Source: Terribacillus saccharophilus
GTDB taxonomy: Bacteria > Bacillota > Bacilli > Bacillales > Amphibacillaceae
Direction: 5' to 3'
DNA: 64,000 nucleotides
Assembly (NCBI RefSeq): GCF_002272075.1
Contig: NZ_NPBJ01000005.1
Location: forward strand, 50,512-114,511
Both the position numbers and the translations under genes were made by a program. Positions 26,629-36,895 of the stretch are shown here, piece by piece. The notes beneath the pieces are model-generated. The model was not told the DNA's origin. It saw only the letters and a list, made by a program, of their open reading frames with translations, and searched no databases. Numbering within the stretch: position 1 is the stretch's first letter; every line of letters begins with the position of its first letter.

Positions 26629-27261
26629 TCATGTTGTGCGGCCAGAGAGGATCGTTTCAATCTTCGCAGACATCAAATCGATGGCTACGTGATTTTCTCC
26701 GCCTTCTGGAATGATAATGTCTGCATACCGCTTCGTTGGTTCAATGAATTGCAAATGCATCGGACGTACGACATTCACATACTGCTCAATCACGGAATCA
26801 ATTGTCCGTCCGCGTTCCTTAATGTCACGCAGCAAACGGCGGATAATCCGAAGATCTGCATCTGTATCGACGAATACCTTTATATCCATCATATCACGCA
26901 GTCGTTCGTCCTCGAGAATCAGTATTCCTTCCAGAATAATAACGTCTTTTGGTTCGACTGGTATTGTCTCTTCAGAACGCGTATGGATTTTGTAATCATA
27001 AATCGGCTTCTCAATAGACTGCTGTTCGCCAAGTGCCTGTAAATGCTGCATTAACAATTCATTATCGAAGGCAAATGGATGATCATAGTTCGTATTGAGT
27101 CGTTTTTCGAACGGAAGATGAGATTGGTCTTTGTAATACGAGTCCTGCTCGATCACTAGAATTGTCTTATCTGTAAACCGTTTGTAGATGGATCTCGTGA
27201 CAGACGTCTTCCCTGATCCCGATCCTCCTGCAACACCGATAATGATAGGTTTCTTTGCCAT
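26629..27261 (-). CDS. udk: Uridine kinase
   Basis: 210 residues from the ATG at 27261. The Walker [14 protein letters not shown] is at residues 11-23, and [16 protein letters not shown] and YDYKIHTR are typical Udk blocks. The enzyme phosphorylates uridine and cytidine for salvage. An ATG at 27294 overlapping the trmR stop is in frame, but AGGAG before 27261 and the family N-terminus favour the shorter form. It follows trmR and precedes greA; the U32 peptidase pair usual between trmR and udk is absent. Confidence 0.95.
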   Translation of the reverse strand: MAKKPIIIGVAGGSGSGKTSVTRSIYKRFTDKTILVIEQDSYYKDQSHLPFEKRLNTNYDHPFAFDNELLMQHLQALGEQQSIEKPIYDYKIHTRSEETIPVEPKDVIILEGILILEDERLRDMMDIKVFVDTDADLRIIRRLLRDIKERGRTIDSVIEQYVNVVRPMHLQFIEPTKRYADIIIPEGGENHVAIDLMSAKIETILSGRTT

Positions 27262-27290
27262 TGCTCCTACTCCTCTTCCTACTGCCTCGT

Positions 27291-27929
27291 TCATTTCTTC
27301 TTCACACTGACAGCCACTCCATCGCCTACCGGCAAGATCGTCGTGTGAAACGCTTCATGCTCGAATAACCAGTCGTTATATTTACGGATTTTCTTTGCGA
27401 TATTAGCTTTGCGTGGTGTTGCCTCACTGTCGTCAGCCACATAACCTTTAAACAGAACGTTGTCACTAACTATGACTCCGCGCTCACTCAGCATCTCGCT
27501 ATAAGATTCGAAGAAACGCTGATATTGACCTTTTGCTGCATCAATAAAGACGAAATCGTATGGAGCATGCGCTCTGATTGTCTCTTCTAAATCGAATGCA
27601 TCGCCTTTTAGAATCAAGATATCATCCTGAGCTCCTTGCGCTTGGATATGTGTAACTGCCTGATCATAGCGGATATCATCACGTTCAACGGTCACGATGC
27701 TGACATCAGGTTTCGCATGGCGCATCATAAGTGCTGAATAGCCGATTGCTGTCCCGATCTCTAATATATTATCTGGCTGTTGCAGCCGAATAAGCTGCAT
27801 CAAAAACTGGATACCAAGCGGCTCCATTATCGGTACACGATTCTCTGCAGCAAGCTCTTCCAATTTCTTTGCCCATTCTGGAGAAGACTCAACATGCTCC
27901 TCCAAGTATCCCATTATTGCTTGTAACAT
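27291..27929 (-). CDS. trmR: TrmR, tRNA 5-hydroxyuridine methyltransferase (YrrM)
   Basis: 212 residues of the class I O-methyltransferase family 3 type. [16 protein letters not shown] is the SAM motif, [12 protein letters not shown] supplies the metal-binding Asp, and [13 protein letters not shown] follows. In B. subtilis this protein (TrmR/YrrM) methylates ho5U34 to mo5U34 in tRNAs. It sits 22 bases after mltG on the same strand, as in Bacillus. The O-methyltransferase assignment is sure; the tRNA substrate is by orthology. Confidence 0.9.
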   Translation of the reverse strand: MLQAIMGYLEEHVESSPEWAKKLEELAAENRVPIMEPLGIQFLMQLIRLQQPDNILEIGTAIGYSALMMRHAKPDVSIVTVERDDIRYDQAVTHIQAQGAQDDILILKGDAFDLEETIRAHAPYDFVFIDAAKGQYQRFFESYSEMLSERGVIVSDNVLFKGYVADDSEATPRKANIAKKIRKYNDWLFEHEAFHTTILPVGDGVAVSVKKK

Positions 27930-27951
27930 ATCATTTCCTCACTTTACCTGC

Positions 27952-29079
27952 TTACTCATCCAAGTGCATATGCTTCTCAATCAGTTCTTCATGTTCATCG
28001 AATGTCCGCGCATAATAAATTTCTCCATCATCTCCGGCAAGGAAATACAAATAATCGGATTCTTCCGGCTGGACGACGGCTTCAAGCGCATTCTCTGAGA
28101 AGTTGCTAATCGGGCCGACAGGAAGCCCCTTGTTACGATATGTATTGTAAGGAGAATCCACTTCTAGATCCTTGTAATACACGCGAGGTTTATGCTCTCC
28201 TAATGCATACAGCACAGTAGGATCCGTCTGCAGCCTCATATCATCTGCCAAACGGTTATAAAAGATTCCGGCAATCTTCTTGCGCTCATCTTCATTCCTT
28301 GCTTCGTTCTCGACGAGCGAAGCGAATGTTAGTGCTTCATGCACGCTCAATTCCTTCTGTTTAAATCCATCCAAATATGGTGAAATAATTTGCTGGGACT
28401 TATCCAGCATCATATGAACAACCTTATCTACAGTGATATCATCTGAGGATGTAAAGTTATAAGTGGCCGCAAATAAGTAGCCTTCGAGCGGATAACGTAT
28501 ATCTTTATTTAAGATATCCTCAGTCAGAATATCCGGATATTCATCAATCAACTGTTTGATATAATCTTCATCTTTCATTTTATCCAGGAAAGCCTGCTGG
28601 TCTATCCCCAGTGACCCAGACAGTATTACGCCTATTTCCTCAATATCAGATCCTTCTGGAACAGCAGCAGATTCAGAGGGGGTATTCCCCGCCTCTGGAT
28701 CGTTCAGTTCATCGACGACCTGCTGCATGGACATAGAAGGAGAAAGCTCATAATTCCCCGCGCGGAAGTTGGCTTCACCAGAAAACTTCACATACAGCCT
28801 GAAAATGAAAGCATTTTTAATCAGACCTTGCTCCTCCAGGGATTGACCAATTGAGCTAGCAGTAGCTCCCATAGGAACTTCGACAACTTGTGTCGTATCA
28901 TTGTCTGAATCGACAGCTTTCATACTGGCATTCACGTAGATAAAGGTTCCGAGTGCACCAATCAATAGAAGTACGATTATTACGGATATGATCATCAAAA
29001 CTATTTTCCGCACGACGCTTGCTTCCTCCATTCTTCTGTCCCGATTCTGTTGAAAAAGATCTTCATTCGAGGCAGTCAA
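27952..29079 (-). CDS. mltG: MltG, endolytic peptidoglycan transglycosylase
   Basis: 375 residues. A short cytoplasmic part, one membrane helix (about 26-50), a LysM-like region (ATASSIGQSLEEQGLI) and the YceG/MltG catalytic domain, with the catalytic Glu in FASLVENEA and family blocks GIFYNRL, LQTDPTVLYAL and GLPVGPISN. MltG cuts nascent glycan strands and sets their length. The start is a TTG at 29079 after AAAGGAGG. A Gly/Ser/Glu-rich insert (about 130-145) lies in the middle. Confidence 0.95.
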   Translation of the reverse strand: MTASNEDLFQQNRDRRMEEASVVRKIVLMIISVIIVLLLIGALGTFIYVNASMKAVDSDNDTTQVVEVPMGATASSIGQSLEEQGLIKNAFIFRLYVKFSGEANFRAGNYELSPSMSMQQVVDELNDPEAGNTPSESAAVPEGSDIEEIGVILSGSLGIDQQAFLDKMKDEDYIKQLIDEYPDILTEDILNKDIRYPLEGYLFAATYNFTSSDDITVDKVVHMMLDKSQQIISPYLDGFKQKELSVHEALTFASLVENEARNEDERKKIAGIFYNRLADDMRLQTDPTVLYALGEHKPRVYYKDLEVDSPYNTYRNKGLPVGPISNFSENALEAVVQPEESDYLYFLAGDDGEIYYARTFDEHEELIEKHMHLDE

Positions 29080-29172
29080 GCTATCTTTCCTCCTTTATCC
29101 GCCTTATTATACAACAAACGTCAAGCAGGTCTCCACCCGTCCGACAATTTATGCGGATAAAGCTACAAGAAA

Positions 29173-29209
29173 AAATCCTCTCTGCCTTATCGGAAAGAGA
29201 GGACTGCCT
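29173..29209 (-). terminator. Terminator of the alaS-yrzL-ruvX-yrzB run
   Basis: On the minus strand TCCTCTCT / AGAGAGGA with a 12-base loop and TTTTTTCTT, just after the yrzB stop. Confidence 0.85.
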
Positions 29210-29217
29210 TTACAAAA

Positions 29218-29505
29218 TTAGATGCCGTCTTCCTCATCAGTAAGTGTATTAAGCATTTCTTCGACCATTTCCCATTCTTCCTCACTGTCGATCTGGAATA
29301 ATGTAAGATCTTTGTCGTCGCCTTTTTCTTCATAGCGGAAAGCGAACACTTCGACTTCATCATCCGCATCAGCTTGTTCAGCCGGTACAACAGCGATATA
29401 TGTGTGTCCTGTTTCATCCACGTCGAAATTGAACAAGACCTCAAATAAATGTTCTTCTCCGTTTTCGTCCGGGATGATGATACGTTCTTTTTCTTCCAAT
29501 GCCAT
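29218..29505 (-). CDS. yrzB: YrzB family acidic protein (DUF1292)
   Basis: 95 residues, strongly acidic, matching DUF1292: EKERIIIPDENGEEHLFEVL, then VFAFRYEE and FQIDSEEEWEMVEE. Function is unknown. It ends the yrzL-ruvX-yrzB run, the same order as in B. subtilis. Confidence 0.88.
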   Translation of the reverse strand: MALEEKERIIIPDENGEEHLFEVLFNFDVDETGHTYIAVVPAEQADADDEVEVFAFRYEEKGDDKDLTLFQIDSEEEWEMVEEMLNTLTDEEDGI

Positions 29506-29518
29506 ATGGCTACACTCC

Positions 29519-29947
29519 TTATTGTTTCGAATTCAGAAAGCCTTGCAGAATCATGACTGCTGCCATCTTATCGATTACTTTTTTTCGTTTCTTACGGCTG
29601 AGGTCCGCTTCAAGCAGCACTCGTTCAGCTGCCATCGTAGTCAGACGCTCGTCCCAAAGCACGGTCTCGAGCTTAAATTCATCTTTGATCCATTGGGAGA
29701 AAACCTGTGAAGCTTCTCCCCTCGGACCAATTGTACCATTCATATTCTTTGGCAAGCCAATGACAGCTCTCTGTACATCATGCTGCTGAATGATCTGCTC
29801 CAGTTCATTTCTTGCTGTTTCATAATCTTCTTCATTCCAATGAATCGTAGTCAGACCTTGGGCAGTCCAGCCAAGTCCATCGCTGATTGCCACGCCGATC
29901 GTTTTGGATCCGACATCCAATCCAATCGTCTTTAGTATGTCAGTCAT
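29519..29947 (-). CDS. ruvX: RuvX/YqgF, RNase H-fold Holliday junction resolvase homologue
   Basis: 142 residues. [15 protein letters not shown] holds the first catalytic Asp, [15 protein letters not shown] and [13 protein letters not shown] follow, and the last block [17 protein letters not shown] has the Asp of the RNase H-like site. Members act in pre-16S rRNA 5'-end processing and are also proposed resolvases. Overlaps yrzL by four bases. Confidence 0.94.
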   Translation of the reverse strand: MTDILKTIGLDVGSKTIGVAISDGLGWTAQGLTTIHWNEEDYETARNELEQIIQQHDVQRAVIGLPKNMNGTIGPRGEASQVFSQWIKDEFKLETVLWDERLTTMAAERVLLEADLSRKKRKKVIDKMAAVMILQGFLNSKQ

Positions 29948-30207
29948 GATTTGTTCTGTTCCAAATAAAATTTTACCAGTTGTTCCACAATCTCATCCCG
30001 CTCCATACGGCGGATCAGATTTCTAGCATCCTTGTGACGGGGAATATAAGCTGGGTCTCCAGACAGTAAATAGCCGACAATCTGATTAATCGGATTGTAT
30101 CCTTTTTCCCGCAATGCTTCGTATACGGACATTAGTACTTCCCGGACATTCTCGTCCATAGGTTCTTCCGGAAAGTTGAATTTCATCGTTTTATCCATCG
30201 AACTCAA
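29944..30207 (-). CDS. yrzL: YrzL, IreB family regulatory phosphoprotein
   Basis: 87 residues. [20 protein letters not shown] and [18 protein letters not shown] are near-invariant in the IreB/DUF965 family. In Enterococcus IreB is a substrate of the IreK kinase and affects cephalosporin resistance. The start is a TTG at 30207 after GAGGTGG. It follows alaS by 67 bases in the same direction. Confidence 0.92.
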   Translation of the reverse strand: MSSMDKTMKFNFPEEPMDENVREVLMSVYEALREKGYNPINQIVGYLLSGDPAYIPRHKDARNLIRRMERDEIVEQLVKFYLEQNKS

Positions 30208-30274
30208 GTGAAGCCACCTCGCTTTATTTGCCAGTCTTTTTTTCAGTATATACTTTTCTGTCGGATTTGGAAAA

Positions 30275-32911
30275 TCAAAGCTGTTCTTCTACATATACTG
30301 CAGCATATGCGAGTGCATCCGGCACCTGCTCTGGATTTTTACCACCAGCCTGCGCCATATCTGGTCGGCCGCCTCCGCCGCCTCCGCAGCGTTTCGCAGT
30401 TTCTTTAATAAGGTTACCCGCATGCAGTCCGCGACCGATTAAGTCTTTGGATACTCCAGCCGCAAGCTGTACCTTGCCTTCAGCTGCTGCTGCCAAAAGG
30501 ATAACGCCGCTTTCAAGCTTCTGTTTCAAATCATCGACCATACCGCGAAGCTGGTTCATATCTGCTACATCAACTTGTTCTGCAAGAACTTTAACACCCT
30601 TCACTTCTTTCACCTTATCAAGGATATTGCCAGCTTCTAGCTGAGACAGTTTGCTGCGCAGGCTATCACGTTCCCGCTGTACTTCCTTCATATCTGCAAA
30701 TACTGCTTCGATTCGGGAAGGTACTTGCTCGTCAGTTGTTTTCAGTTCAGCTGCAGCTTGAGAAAGAATCTGCTGCTGTTGAATCGTGAATCGATAAGCT
30801 TCTTTAGAAGTGACTGCTTCAATTCGGCGTGTACCAGCACCAATGCCGCTTTCGGAAACAATTTTGAATAGGCCGATTTGGGATGTGTTTCGAACATGCA
30901 CACCGCCACACAGCTCCAGGCTGTAGTCACCGATTTGAACTACACGTACAACATCGCCGTATTTCTCTCCGAATAACGCCATGGCACCCATTTCTTTCGC
31001 ATCACTTAGGCTTTGATAGGAAGTGCTGACAGCAAGCTCATCCCAGATTTTTTTATTAACGATTTCTTCTATCTTCTCCAATTCTTCTTTTGTTACTGCA
31101 CTGAAATGAGAGAAGTCGAATCGAAGTCGATCTGGAGCAACTAAAGAACCAGCCTGATTGACATGTGTACCTAGCACGTCCTTCAGTGCTTGATGCAATA
31201 GATGCGTCGCTGTATGGTTCTTGACTACATGCTGACGTCTGCTTGTATCAACTTTAGCACGGACGATTTCCTTCACTTGAATCTGTCCTTGCTTCACTAC
31301 TGCTTGATGCAGATTTTGACCTTTTGGAGCTTTCTTGACTGCTTGAACGAAGACTGCCGCTGTCTCGGTCGTCACCCAGCCCTCGTCTGCTACTTGTCCG
31401 CCGCTTTCTGCGTAGAATGGCGTTTCTTCCAGGATGAAGAAGATTTCGTCTCCCTCAACGGCAACATCAGCAAGCTGCTTATCTTTTACAATTGCAAGTA
31501 TCGCTGTATCTGTTTCTGTACGGTCATAACCGACATACGCGCTTTCTGCTTCCACTTCCTGCAGAACGCTATCTTGTACGTGCATACTGTTCACTTTCTG
31601 GCGTGCATCACGAGCACGTTCACGCTGCTGCTTCATTTCTTCCTCAAAACCTGCTTCATCAATCGTGAAGCCTTCTTCACTGACATATTCCTCTGTCAGT
31701 TCTTTCGGGAAACCATACGTATCATAAAGACGGAATACTTCTGTTCCAGGGAAGACATTACTGCCTTTCTCCTTTTCTTCTGCTACGATCCGGTTTAGGA
31801 TAGTCAGCCCATCTGCAAGTGTTTCATGGAAACGTTCTTCCTCTGTCTGAATGACTGTCTCGATGAATTCACGTTTTTCGAGGATTTGCGGGTAGAAAGC
31901 ATCCATAATTTCACCTACAACCGGTACAAGCTCCTTCATGAAGGCCTTTTCGATGCCAATGTTCTTCGCATAACGTACTGCGCGACGAATCAAACGACGT
32001 AGTACATAACCTCGACCTTCATTGGAAGGAAGCGCTCCATCACTGATGGCGAATGATACAGTACGGATATGATCGGCAATAACTTTGAATGCCGTATCAT
32101 CTGCTGCTGTTTCACCATATGCTTTTTTCGCAAACGTAGCCGTCTTCTCAATGATCGGCATGAATAGATCTGTTTCGAAGTTGGTTTTCGTGTCCTGAAT
32201 AACACATACCATTCGCTCCAGACCCATCCCTGTATCAATGTTCTGTTTCGGTAGCGGTGTATATGTGTGATCTGGATTATGGTTGAACTCGCTGAATACA
32301 AGGTTCCAAATCTCCAAATAGCGCTCGTTCTCACCACCTGGGTAAAGTTCTGGATCAGATGAATCATTACCGTATTCTTCTCCGCGATCATAGAAAATTT
32401 CAGAGTTTGGACCACTCGGACCTTCTCCGATATCCCAGAAGTTTTCTTCCGTACGAATGATTCGCTCTTCTGGCAATTTAACTAGATCACGCCACATCTG
32501 ATACGCTTCTTCATCTTCCGGGTGAACCGTTACGGATAATCGTTCCGGATCAAAACCGATCCATTTTTTATCTGTTAGGAACTCCCATGCCCAAAGAATA
32601 GCTTCTTTTTTGAAATAGTCCCCAATAGAGAAGTTTCCAAGCATTTCGAAAAACGTATGATGGCGGGCAGTAAAGCCTACATTTTCAATATCATTTGTAC
32701 GGATGCTTTTTTGTGCATTCACGATGCGTGGGTTCTCAGGCACAACTCGTCCGTCAAAATATTTCTTCAGCGTTGCAACGCCACTGTTGATCCATAGCAA
32801 GGAAGGATCTTCAATCGGCACAAGTGAAGCACTTGGCTCGACGCTATGTCCTTTCTCCTTGAAGAAATCGAGGAATTTCTGTCTTACTTCAGCAGACGTT
32901 AATCTTTCCAT
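30275..32911 (-). CDS. alaS: Alanyl-tRNA synthetase
   Basis: 878 residues from the ATG at 32911 (AGGAGG nine bases upstream). The class II core begins [20 protein letters not shown]. The editing domain has [11 protein letters not shown] and CGGVHV zinc ligands, and the C-Ala domain ends with a Gly-rich [15 protein letters not shown] stretch. Upstream codons in the same frame belong to the T-box leader and are not coding. It charges tRNA-Ala and is regulated by uncharged tRNA through the T-box. Confidence 0.98.
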   Translation of the reverse strand: MERLTSAEVRQKFLDFFKEKGHSVEPSASLVPIEDPSLLWINSGVATLKKYFDGRVVPENPRIVNAQKSIRTNDIENVGFTARHHTFFEMLGNFSIGDYFKKEAILWAWEFLTDKKWIGFDPERLSVTVHPEDEEAYQMWRDLVKLPEERIIRTEENFWDIGEGPSGPNSEIFYDRGEEYGNDSSDPELYPGGENERYLEIWNLVFSEFNHNPDHTYTPLPKQNIDTGMGLERMVCVIQDTKTNFETDLFMPIIEKTATFAKKAYGETAADDTAFKVIADHIRTVSFAISDGALPSNEGRGYVLRRLIRRAVRYAKNIGIEKAFMKELVPVVGEIMDAFYPQILEKREFIETVIQTEEERFHETLADGLTILNRIVAEEKEKGSNVFPGTEVFRLYDTYGFPKELTEEYVSEEGFTIDEAGFEEEMKQQRERARDARQKVNSMHVQDSVLQEVEAESAYVGYDRTETDTAILAIVKDKQLADVAVEGDEIFFILEETPFYAESGGQVADEGWVTTETAAVFVQAVKKAPKGQNLHQAVVKQGQIQVKEIVRAKVDTSRRQHVVKNHTATHLLHQALKDVLGTHVNQAGSLVAPDRLRFDFSHFSAVTKEELEKIEEIVNKKIWDELAVSTSYQSLSDAKEMGAMALFGEKYGDVVRVVQIGDYSLELCGGVHVRNTSQIGLFKIVSESGIGAGTRRIEAVTSKEAYRFTIQQQQILSQAAAELKTTDEQVPSRIEAVFADMKEVQRERDSLRSKLSQLEAGNILDKVKEVKGVKVLAEQVDVADMNQLRGMVDDLKQKLESGVILLAAAAEGKVQLAAGVSKDLIGRGLHAGNLIKETAKRCGGGGGGRPDMAQAGGKNPEQVPDALAYAAVYVEEQL

Positions 32912-32940
32912 AAAAATGCCTCCTTTATTATGTAAACACA

Positions 32941-33188
32941 CAAAAAACTCCCGATCCTGCCATATGCAGGGACGAGAGTATGATCGCGGTACCACCCTGA
33001 TTATAGACCGGAAATTGGTCTATCACCTTTAGGCGCGGATAACGGTGCGCAGCCGATAAGGATTAACTCAGAGCTCCGGTGTAGCTTTCCATCACACTTT
33101 TATGGAGATTCTTCCAGCCAAGGAATCTCCTCTCTTAATAAAAGGACGTCATGTACTTGTACCTTCATCGCTTCTAGCTATAAATCTA
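32941..33188 (-). promoter_or_regulatory. T-box riboswitch of alaS
   Basis: On the minus strand the T-box core GGGTGGTACCGCG lies at 32997-32985, followed by a terminator hairpin (32943-32980, GGGAGTTTTTT end). Stem I is further upstream; a candidate specifier triplet GCU (Ala) lies at 33074-33072. Uncharged tRNA-Ala would stabilise the antiterminator and allow alaS transcription. Confidence 0.93.
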
Positions 33189-33194
33189 AGCGTT

Positions 33195-33223
33195 AGTATA
33201 GATAAAAAAGCGGATTTTGTCAA
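33195..33223 (-). promoter_or_regulatory. Sigma-A promoter of the alaS T-box transcript
   Basis: TTGACA (33223-33218), 17 bases, TATACT (33200-33195) on the minus strand. The -35 overlaps the stop codon of the upstream permease gene. Confidence 0.8.
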
Positions 33224-34281
33224 ACATCCGCCTCCTTTGCTGTATCCAAGCAGGCTTTGATAATCGTCAGACACGGAACAGCTGCGATCATACCAATAAT
33301 ACCCCCAAGTTCCCCGCCTACAAGCAAGGCGAAAATGATCAGAAGCGGATGGATATGGATGCTTTTCCCGACGATAAAGGGAGAAAGCAGGTTCCCTTCG
33401 ATCAATTGAATAATAAAAACCATGATTCCTGCAAGGAGAGCCGTTTTCGGGCTGATAGTTATTCCAACGAGAATAGCAGGAACGGCCCCGATGATCGGAC
33501 CGAAATAAGGAATGATATTCGTTGCCCCTACCAGTAAAGCTAAAACCAAAGAATACGGTAGCTTAATAAGCGTGAACGCTGTCCAAGTCAGAAGACTGAC
33601 AATGCTGCTAACAAGCAGCACGCCGCGAATATAGTAGCCAAGATTACTATCAATCCGAAGCACTAAGCTTTTGATCCTGCTCCGAAAACGCCGAGGCAGC
33701 AGCATGAGACCTGCATTGCCGATTTTATCCGTATCTTTCAGCATATAAAAGACGATAACTGGCGTAACGACAAGAAAAATGACTACTTGCGGCAGCTTGT
33801 TCCATATATGCAAGAGATCTTTTAGAAATCCTTCTGCGCGCTGTTCTAAGCCATGCAGTATGCTATCCATTTGATCATGCACTGTTTCCGGCAGGAACGC
33901 TGTCCGTTCATACATGAATTGCACATAATGATCATAACGTTGTGTCAACGCCGGCAGATTATGGCTGAATTCCTTTACCTGACTGATCAGAACCGGAAAG
34001 CCTTTGTAAAGCAGGAACCCGGTAAGACCGAAAAACAGTATATATATAATCAGGATTGACAGCCAGCGCGGCAGTCGCCACGCAGCAAGAAAATCGATGA
34101 CAGGATGAAGCAAATATGCAATCAAGCCTGCAATGATGAAAGGCAGGAATAGTCCGCCTAAAAATAGCAGAAACGAACGATAATATGGGTATAGCTTTAT
34201 CAGCAGAAAACAGAGCAGCAAGGCGACAACAATCGTCACCATCCATAGGAGAACACGATAAAGACGGGATGCCTCTTTCAT
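33220..34281 (-). CDS. yrrI: AI-2E family transporter (YrrI-like permease)
   Basis: 353 residues from the ATG at 34281 with about eight membrane helices. The AI-2E/PF01594 pattern is seen in PYSLVLALLVGATNIIPYFG and GNLLSPFIVGKSIHIHPL. Members export small molecules or ions; the AI-2 link is not general. The frame stays open to 34338 but that would overlap the upstream small gene; no start has a clear ribosome site. The position before alaS matches B. subtilis yrrI. Substrate unknown. Confidence 0.85.
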   Translation of the reverse strand: MKEASRLYRVLLWMVTIVVALLLCFLLIKLYPYYRSFLLFLGGLFLPFIIAGLIAYLLHPVIDFLAAWRLPRWLSILIIYILFFGLTGFLLYKGFPVLISQVKEFSHNLPALTQRYDHYVQFMYERTAFLPETVHDQMDSILHGLEQRAEGFLKDLLHIWNKLPQVVIFLVVTPVIVFYMLKDTDKIGNAGLMLLPRRFRSRIKSLVLRIDSNLGYYIRGVLLVSSIVSLLTWTAFTLIKLPYSLVLALLVGATNIIPYFGPIIGAVPAILVGITISPKTALLAGIMVFIIQLIEGNLLSPFIVGKSIHIHPLLIIFALLVGGELGGIIGMIAAVPCLTIIKACLDTAKEADV

Positions 34282-34285
34282 ATTA

Positions 34286-34486
34286 CTAGAAAGATGCGCC
34301 GTCGCATTTCCGTTCTTCATCTGTGAACAAATCATCAAGGGAACTCAACGAGCCATCTTCCTCTACTTGATGCAGGGAGAGCATCTCATCTTTATACGAC
34401 AGTTCGATAAAACAGCCCCAGCAATAATACTGTTCAGGTCCTATTTTTCCGATATCCTTACTGCTGCAGTTCGGACATTTCAACAT
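34286..34486 (-). CDS. Small zinc-ribbon protein
   Basis: 66 residues. Two CxxC knuckles (CPNC and CWGC) about 19 residues apart form a rubredoxin-like zinc ribbon, followed by a polar acidic C-terminus. It begins MLKCPNCSSKDIGKIG. The stop is five bases before the permease start, so they are likely co-transcribed. Small zinc-ribbon genes occur near yrrI in Bacillus, but I cannot give a name with confidence. Function unknown. Confidence 0.75.
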   Translation of the reverse strand: MLKCPNCSSKDIGKIGPEQYYCWGCFIELSYKDEMLSLHQVEEDGSLSSLDDLFTDEERKCDGASF

Positions 34487-34545
34487 GTTGGATCACTCCA
34501 AATCCTTTTTACATGTTAGAATGTCCAATTATTCCCTCGTATATA

Positions 34546-36882
34546 CTACATGAAATCGTATGGAGAGATATCTTCCTGCTCGGCTTCTGCCTCACGCAGC
34601 ATCTGATCGATGTCATCTCCCTCTTCATGGAAACCAAGATGCTCCACAAGGGAAGTATAGCGCTGGTTCGTATCTTCCGTTTGAATACCTTGAAGAAATG
34701 CCTGTTTTTCCCCGACAAGGATCAAGGAACGCTGTGCTCTCGTTATGCCGGTGTACAGCAGATTTTTACGAAGCATCCTGCGATAACCTGGCACAACAGG
34801 CAAGATAACGATTGGAAATTCACTGCCCTGGGATTTATGGATCGAGATACAATACGCATGCATCAAATTCGATAAATCCTTGCTTTCATAGACAACTTCC
34901 TTTTCCTCAAAGGCAACGACAAGCTGCTCCTTCTGCTCGATATTCTCTTCTTCACGAAACAAAGCGACTACTTCACCGATGTCTCCATTGAAGACGCCTT
35001 CCTCCGGGTCATTGACTAGCTGAATGACTTTGTCACCCTTACGGAAGATAACATCTTTTGCTGCCATCTCTCGCTTCTGCTTGTCCTTTGGATTGACCAG
35101 CTGCTGGAGCTGCTTATTCAATTCATGAATACCAGCTTGTGAGCGATACATCGGAGCCAGTAGCTGCACATCGCGCAAATCCCAGCCTTTTTCGACGGCC
35201 CTGCCAACAATCTGCGTGATCACATCGACTACTTGATGCTCCCGGCAAGGAATAAAGTTGAAATCTTTGTCCTTTTCGAGTTCGTTTTGTGATAGTGTCC
35301 CATTCTTGATAGCATGGGCAATCGTGATTATTTTTGATCCTTCTTTTTGTCGATACACATCTTTCAGCATCACACGGGGTACAGCCTCTGAACGAAGTAA
35401 GTCCGACAGCACCTGTCCAGGACCGACAGAAGGCAATTGATCCTCATCACCGACAAGCAGTACTTGCATATCATCTGGAATGGCTTTGAATAATCGGTTT
35501 GCAAGCCAAATATCAACCATCGAAAATTCATCAACGATCAGCAGCTTTCCAGCTAGCGGATTATCTTCATCCCGCTCGAATGAGTCGTTACCGTCCCATC
35601 CTAACAAACGATGGATTGTGCTGGCTGGTATATTCGTTGATTCATTCATGCGCTTGGCTGCCCTTCCAGTTGGAGCTGTCAAGACGAATGGATAACTCTC
35701 ATCTTTATCTTTATAGTCTTTTGGATCGAGGGAAAGTTCATGTATTTCCGCATACGCTTTGATAAATCCTTTGATAACCGTCGTTTTACCAGTTCCCGGT
35801 CCCCCGGTCAAAATCATTACCTTTGATTGCAGCGCCTGCTCGATTGCTTCGAACTGTTCTTTCCCGTAGCTGATCGTCTCCGCTTCCTCTAGCTTACCGA
35901 TTATCTTCAGAAGCTCTGCCTGGACAATTTCGGTCTCGGTTTCTTTCTCGGTTAACCGCTGCATATGATTGCAAAAGCCAGTCTCTGCAAAGTAAAGCAT
36001 CGGATGGTAAACCCGGTCTTCCTGTTTAACAACCTTTTTCTGAGCATGAAGCACACCAAGCTGTTCTTCAATCTGGTCTGCCCCGATTCCAAATTGTGCA
36101 CTGCGCAAAAGAGCAGCTGCTTGTTTTAGCACTTCTTCATTCGGCAAATAAACATGACCTGCCTGCATGCTATCTTGCAGCACCATCAAGCACGCGGCTT
36201 GAAGCCGACTGTCATGGTCCATTGCCAGGTTATTCTGACGGGCAGCTTCATCTGCCCGATGGAAACCAAATCCCTCAATATCAAATACATATTGGTACGG
36301 ATCCTTCTCCAATACTTGGATTGCTTCATCCCGGTACACTTTATAGATTTTCTGTGCAAGCTTCAGCCCGATACCGTACTTCGATAGATGCACCATCACG
36401 TGATCGAAGCCCTGATGCGTACGGAGATCGTGAAGGAACCGTTCTTTCTTCTCATCGTTTAATCCTTGAATACCATCCAGCAATTCTGCATTCGATAGAA
36501 CATCCGCTATCGCATTCTCGCCCAGCTTCGCTACAATTCTTTCCGCAATCCGTTTTCCGATACCATAGAACAGATCACTGGAAAGATACTGAATGAGCCC
36601 ATCCTTCGTTTCTGGTACATACCGCTTGTATTCCGTTACTTCATACTGTTCACCGAATCGTTTATGATTGACCATCGAACCATAAAACAGATAAGGTTCG
36701 CCTTGGTCCAGTTCCCCGATATACCCTTTGATGACGATATCTTTTTCCTCGATCGTCTCATTGGTTTCCAACACCTTGATCCGGATAATGGAAAACTGTT
36801 CTTCTTCTTTCCGGAAAATCGTATGCAATAATTCACCTTTCACAAAGCCTTTTGGGCTTTCGGCAGTCTCCCCATATTCCAT
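34546..36882 (-). CDS. recD2: RecD2-type ATP-dependent DNA helicase
   Basis: 778 residues. An N-terminal OB-like region and tandem helix-hairpin-helix (YGIGKRIAERIVAKLG) precede the SF1B helicase core. Motif I GGPGTGKTT, motif II DEFSMVD, GDEDQLPSVGPG and the late motif SIHKSQGSEFP are intact. RecD2 is a 5'-3' helicase not tied to RecBC, involved in DNA repair and replication restart. The long N-terminal part separates it from RecD1. It follows yrrB, as in B. subtilis (yrrC). Confidence 0.96.
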   Translation of the reverse strand: MEYGETAESPKGFVKGELLHTIFRKEEEQFSIIRIKVLETNETIEEKDIVIKGYIGELDQGEPYLFYGSMVNHKRFGEQYEVTEYKRYVPETKDGLIQYLSSDLFYGIGKRIAERIVAKLGENAIADVLSNAELLDGIQGLNDEKKERFLHDLRTHQGFDHVMVHLSKYGIGLKLAQKIYKVYRDEAIQVLEKDPYQYVFDIEGFGFHRADEAARQNNLAMDHDSRLQAACLMVLQDSMQAGHVYLPNEEVLKQAAALLRSAQFGIGADQIEEQLGVLHAQKKVVKQEDRVYHPMLYFAETGFCNHMQRLTEKETETEIVQAELLKIIGKLEEAETISYGKEQFEAIEQALQSKVMILTGGPGTGKTTVIKGFIKAYAEIHELSLDPKDYKDKDESYPFVLTAPTGRAAKRMNESTNIPASTIHRLLGWDGNDSFERDEDNPLAGKLLIVDEFSMVDIWLANRLFKAIPDDMQVLLVGDEDQLPSVGPGQVLSDLLRSEAVPRVMLKDVYRQKEGSKIITIAHAIKNGTLSQNELEKDKDFNFIPCREHQVVDVITQIVGRAVEKGWDLRDVQLLAPMYRSQAGIHELNKQLQQLVNPKDKQKREMAAKDVIFRKGDKVIQLVNDPEEGVFNGDIGEVVALFREEENIEQKEQLVVAFEEKEVVYESKDLSNLMHAYCISIHKSQGSEFPIVILPVVPGYRRMLRKNLLYTGITRAQRSLILVGEKQAFLQGIQTEDTNQRYTSLVEHLGFHEEGDDIDQMLREAEAEQEDISPYDFM

Positions 36883-36895
36883 ACGCCTGTGCTCC

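Noticed and set aside
31202..31798. 198-residue plus-strand frame inside alaS
   Set aside because: Antisense to conserved alaS sequence; composition rich in Phe and Cys and no start signal.
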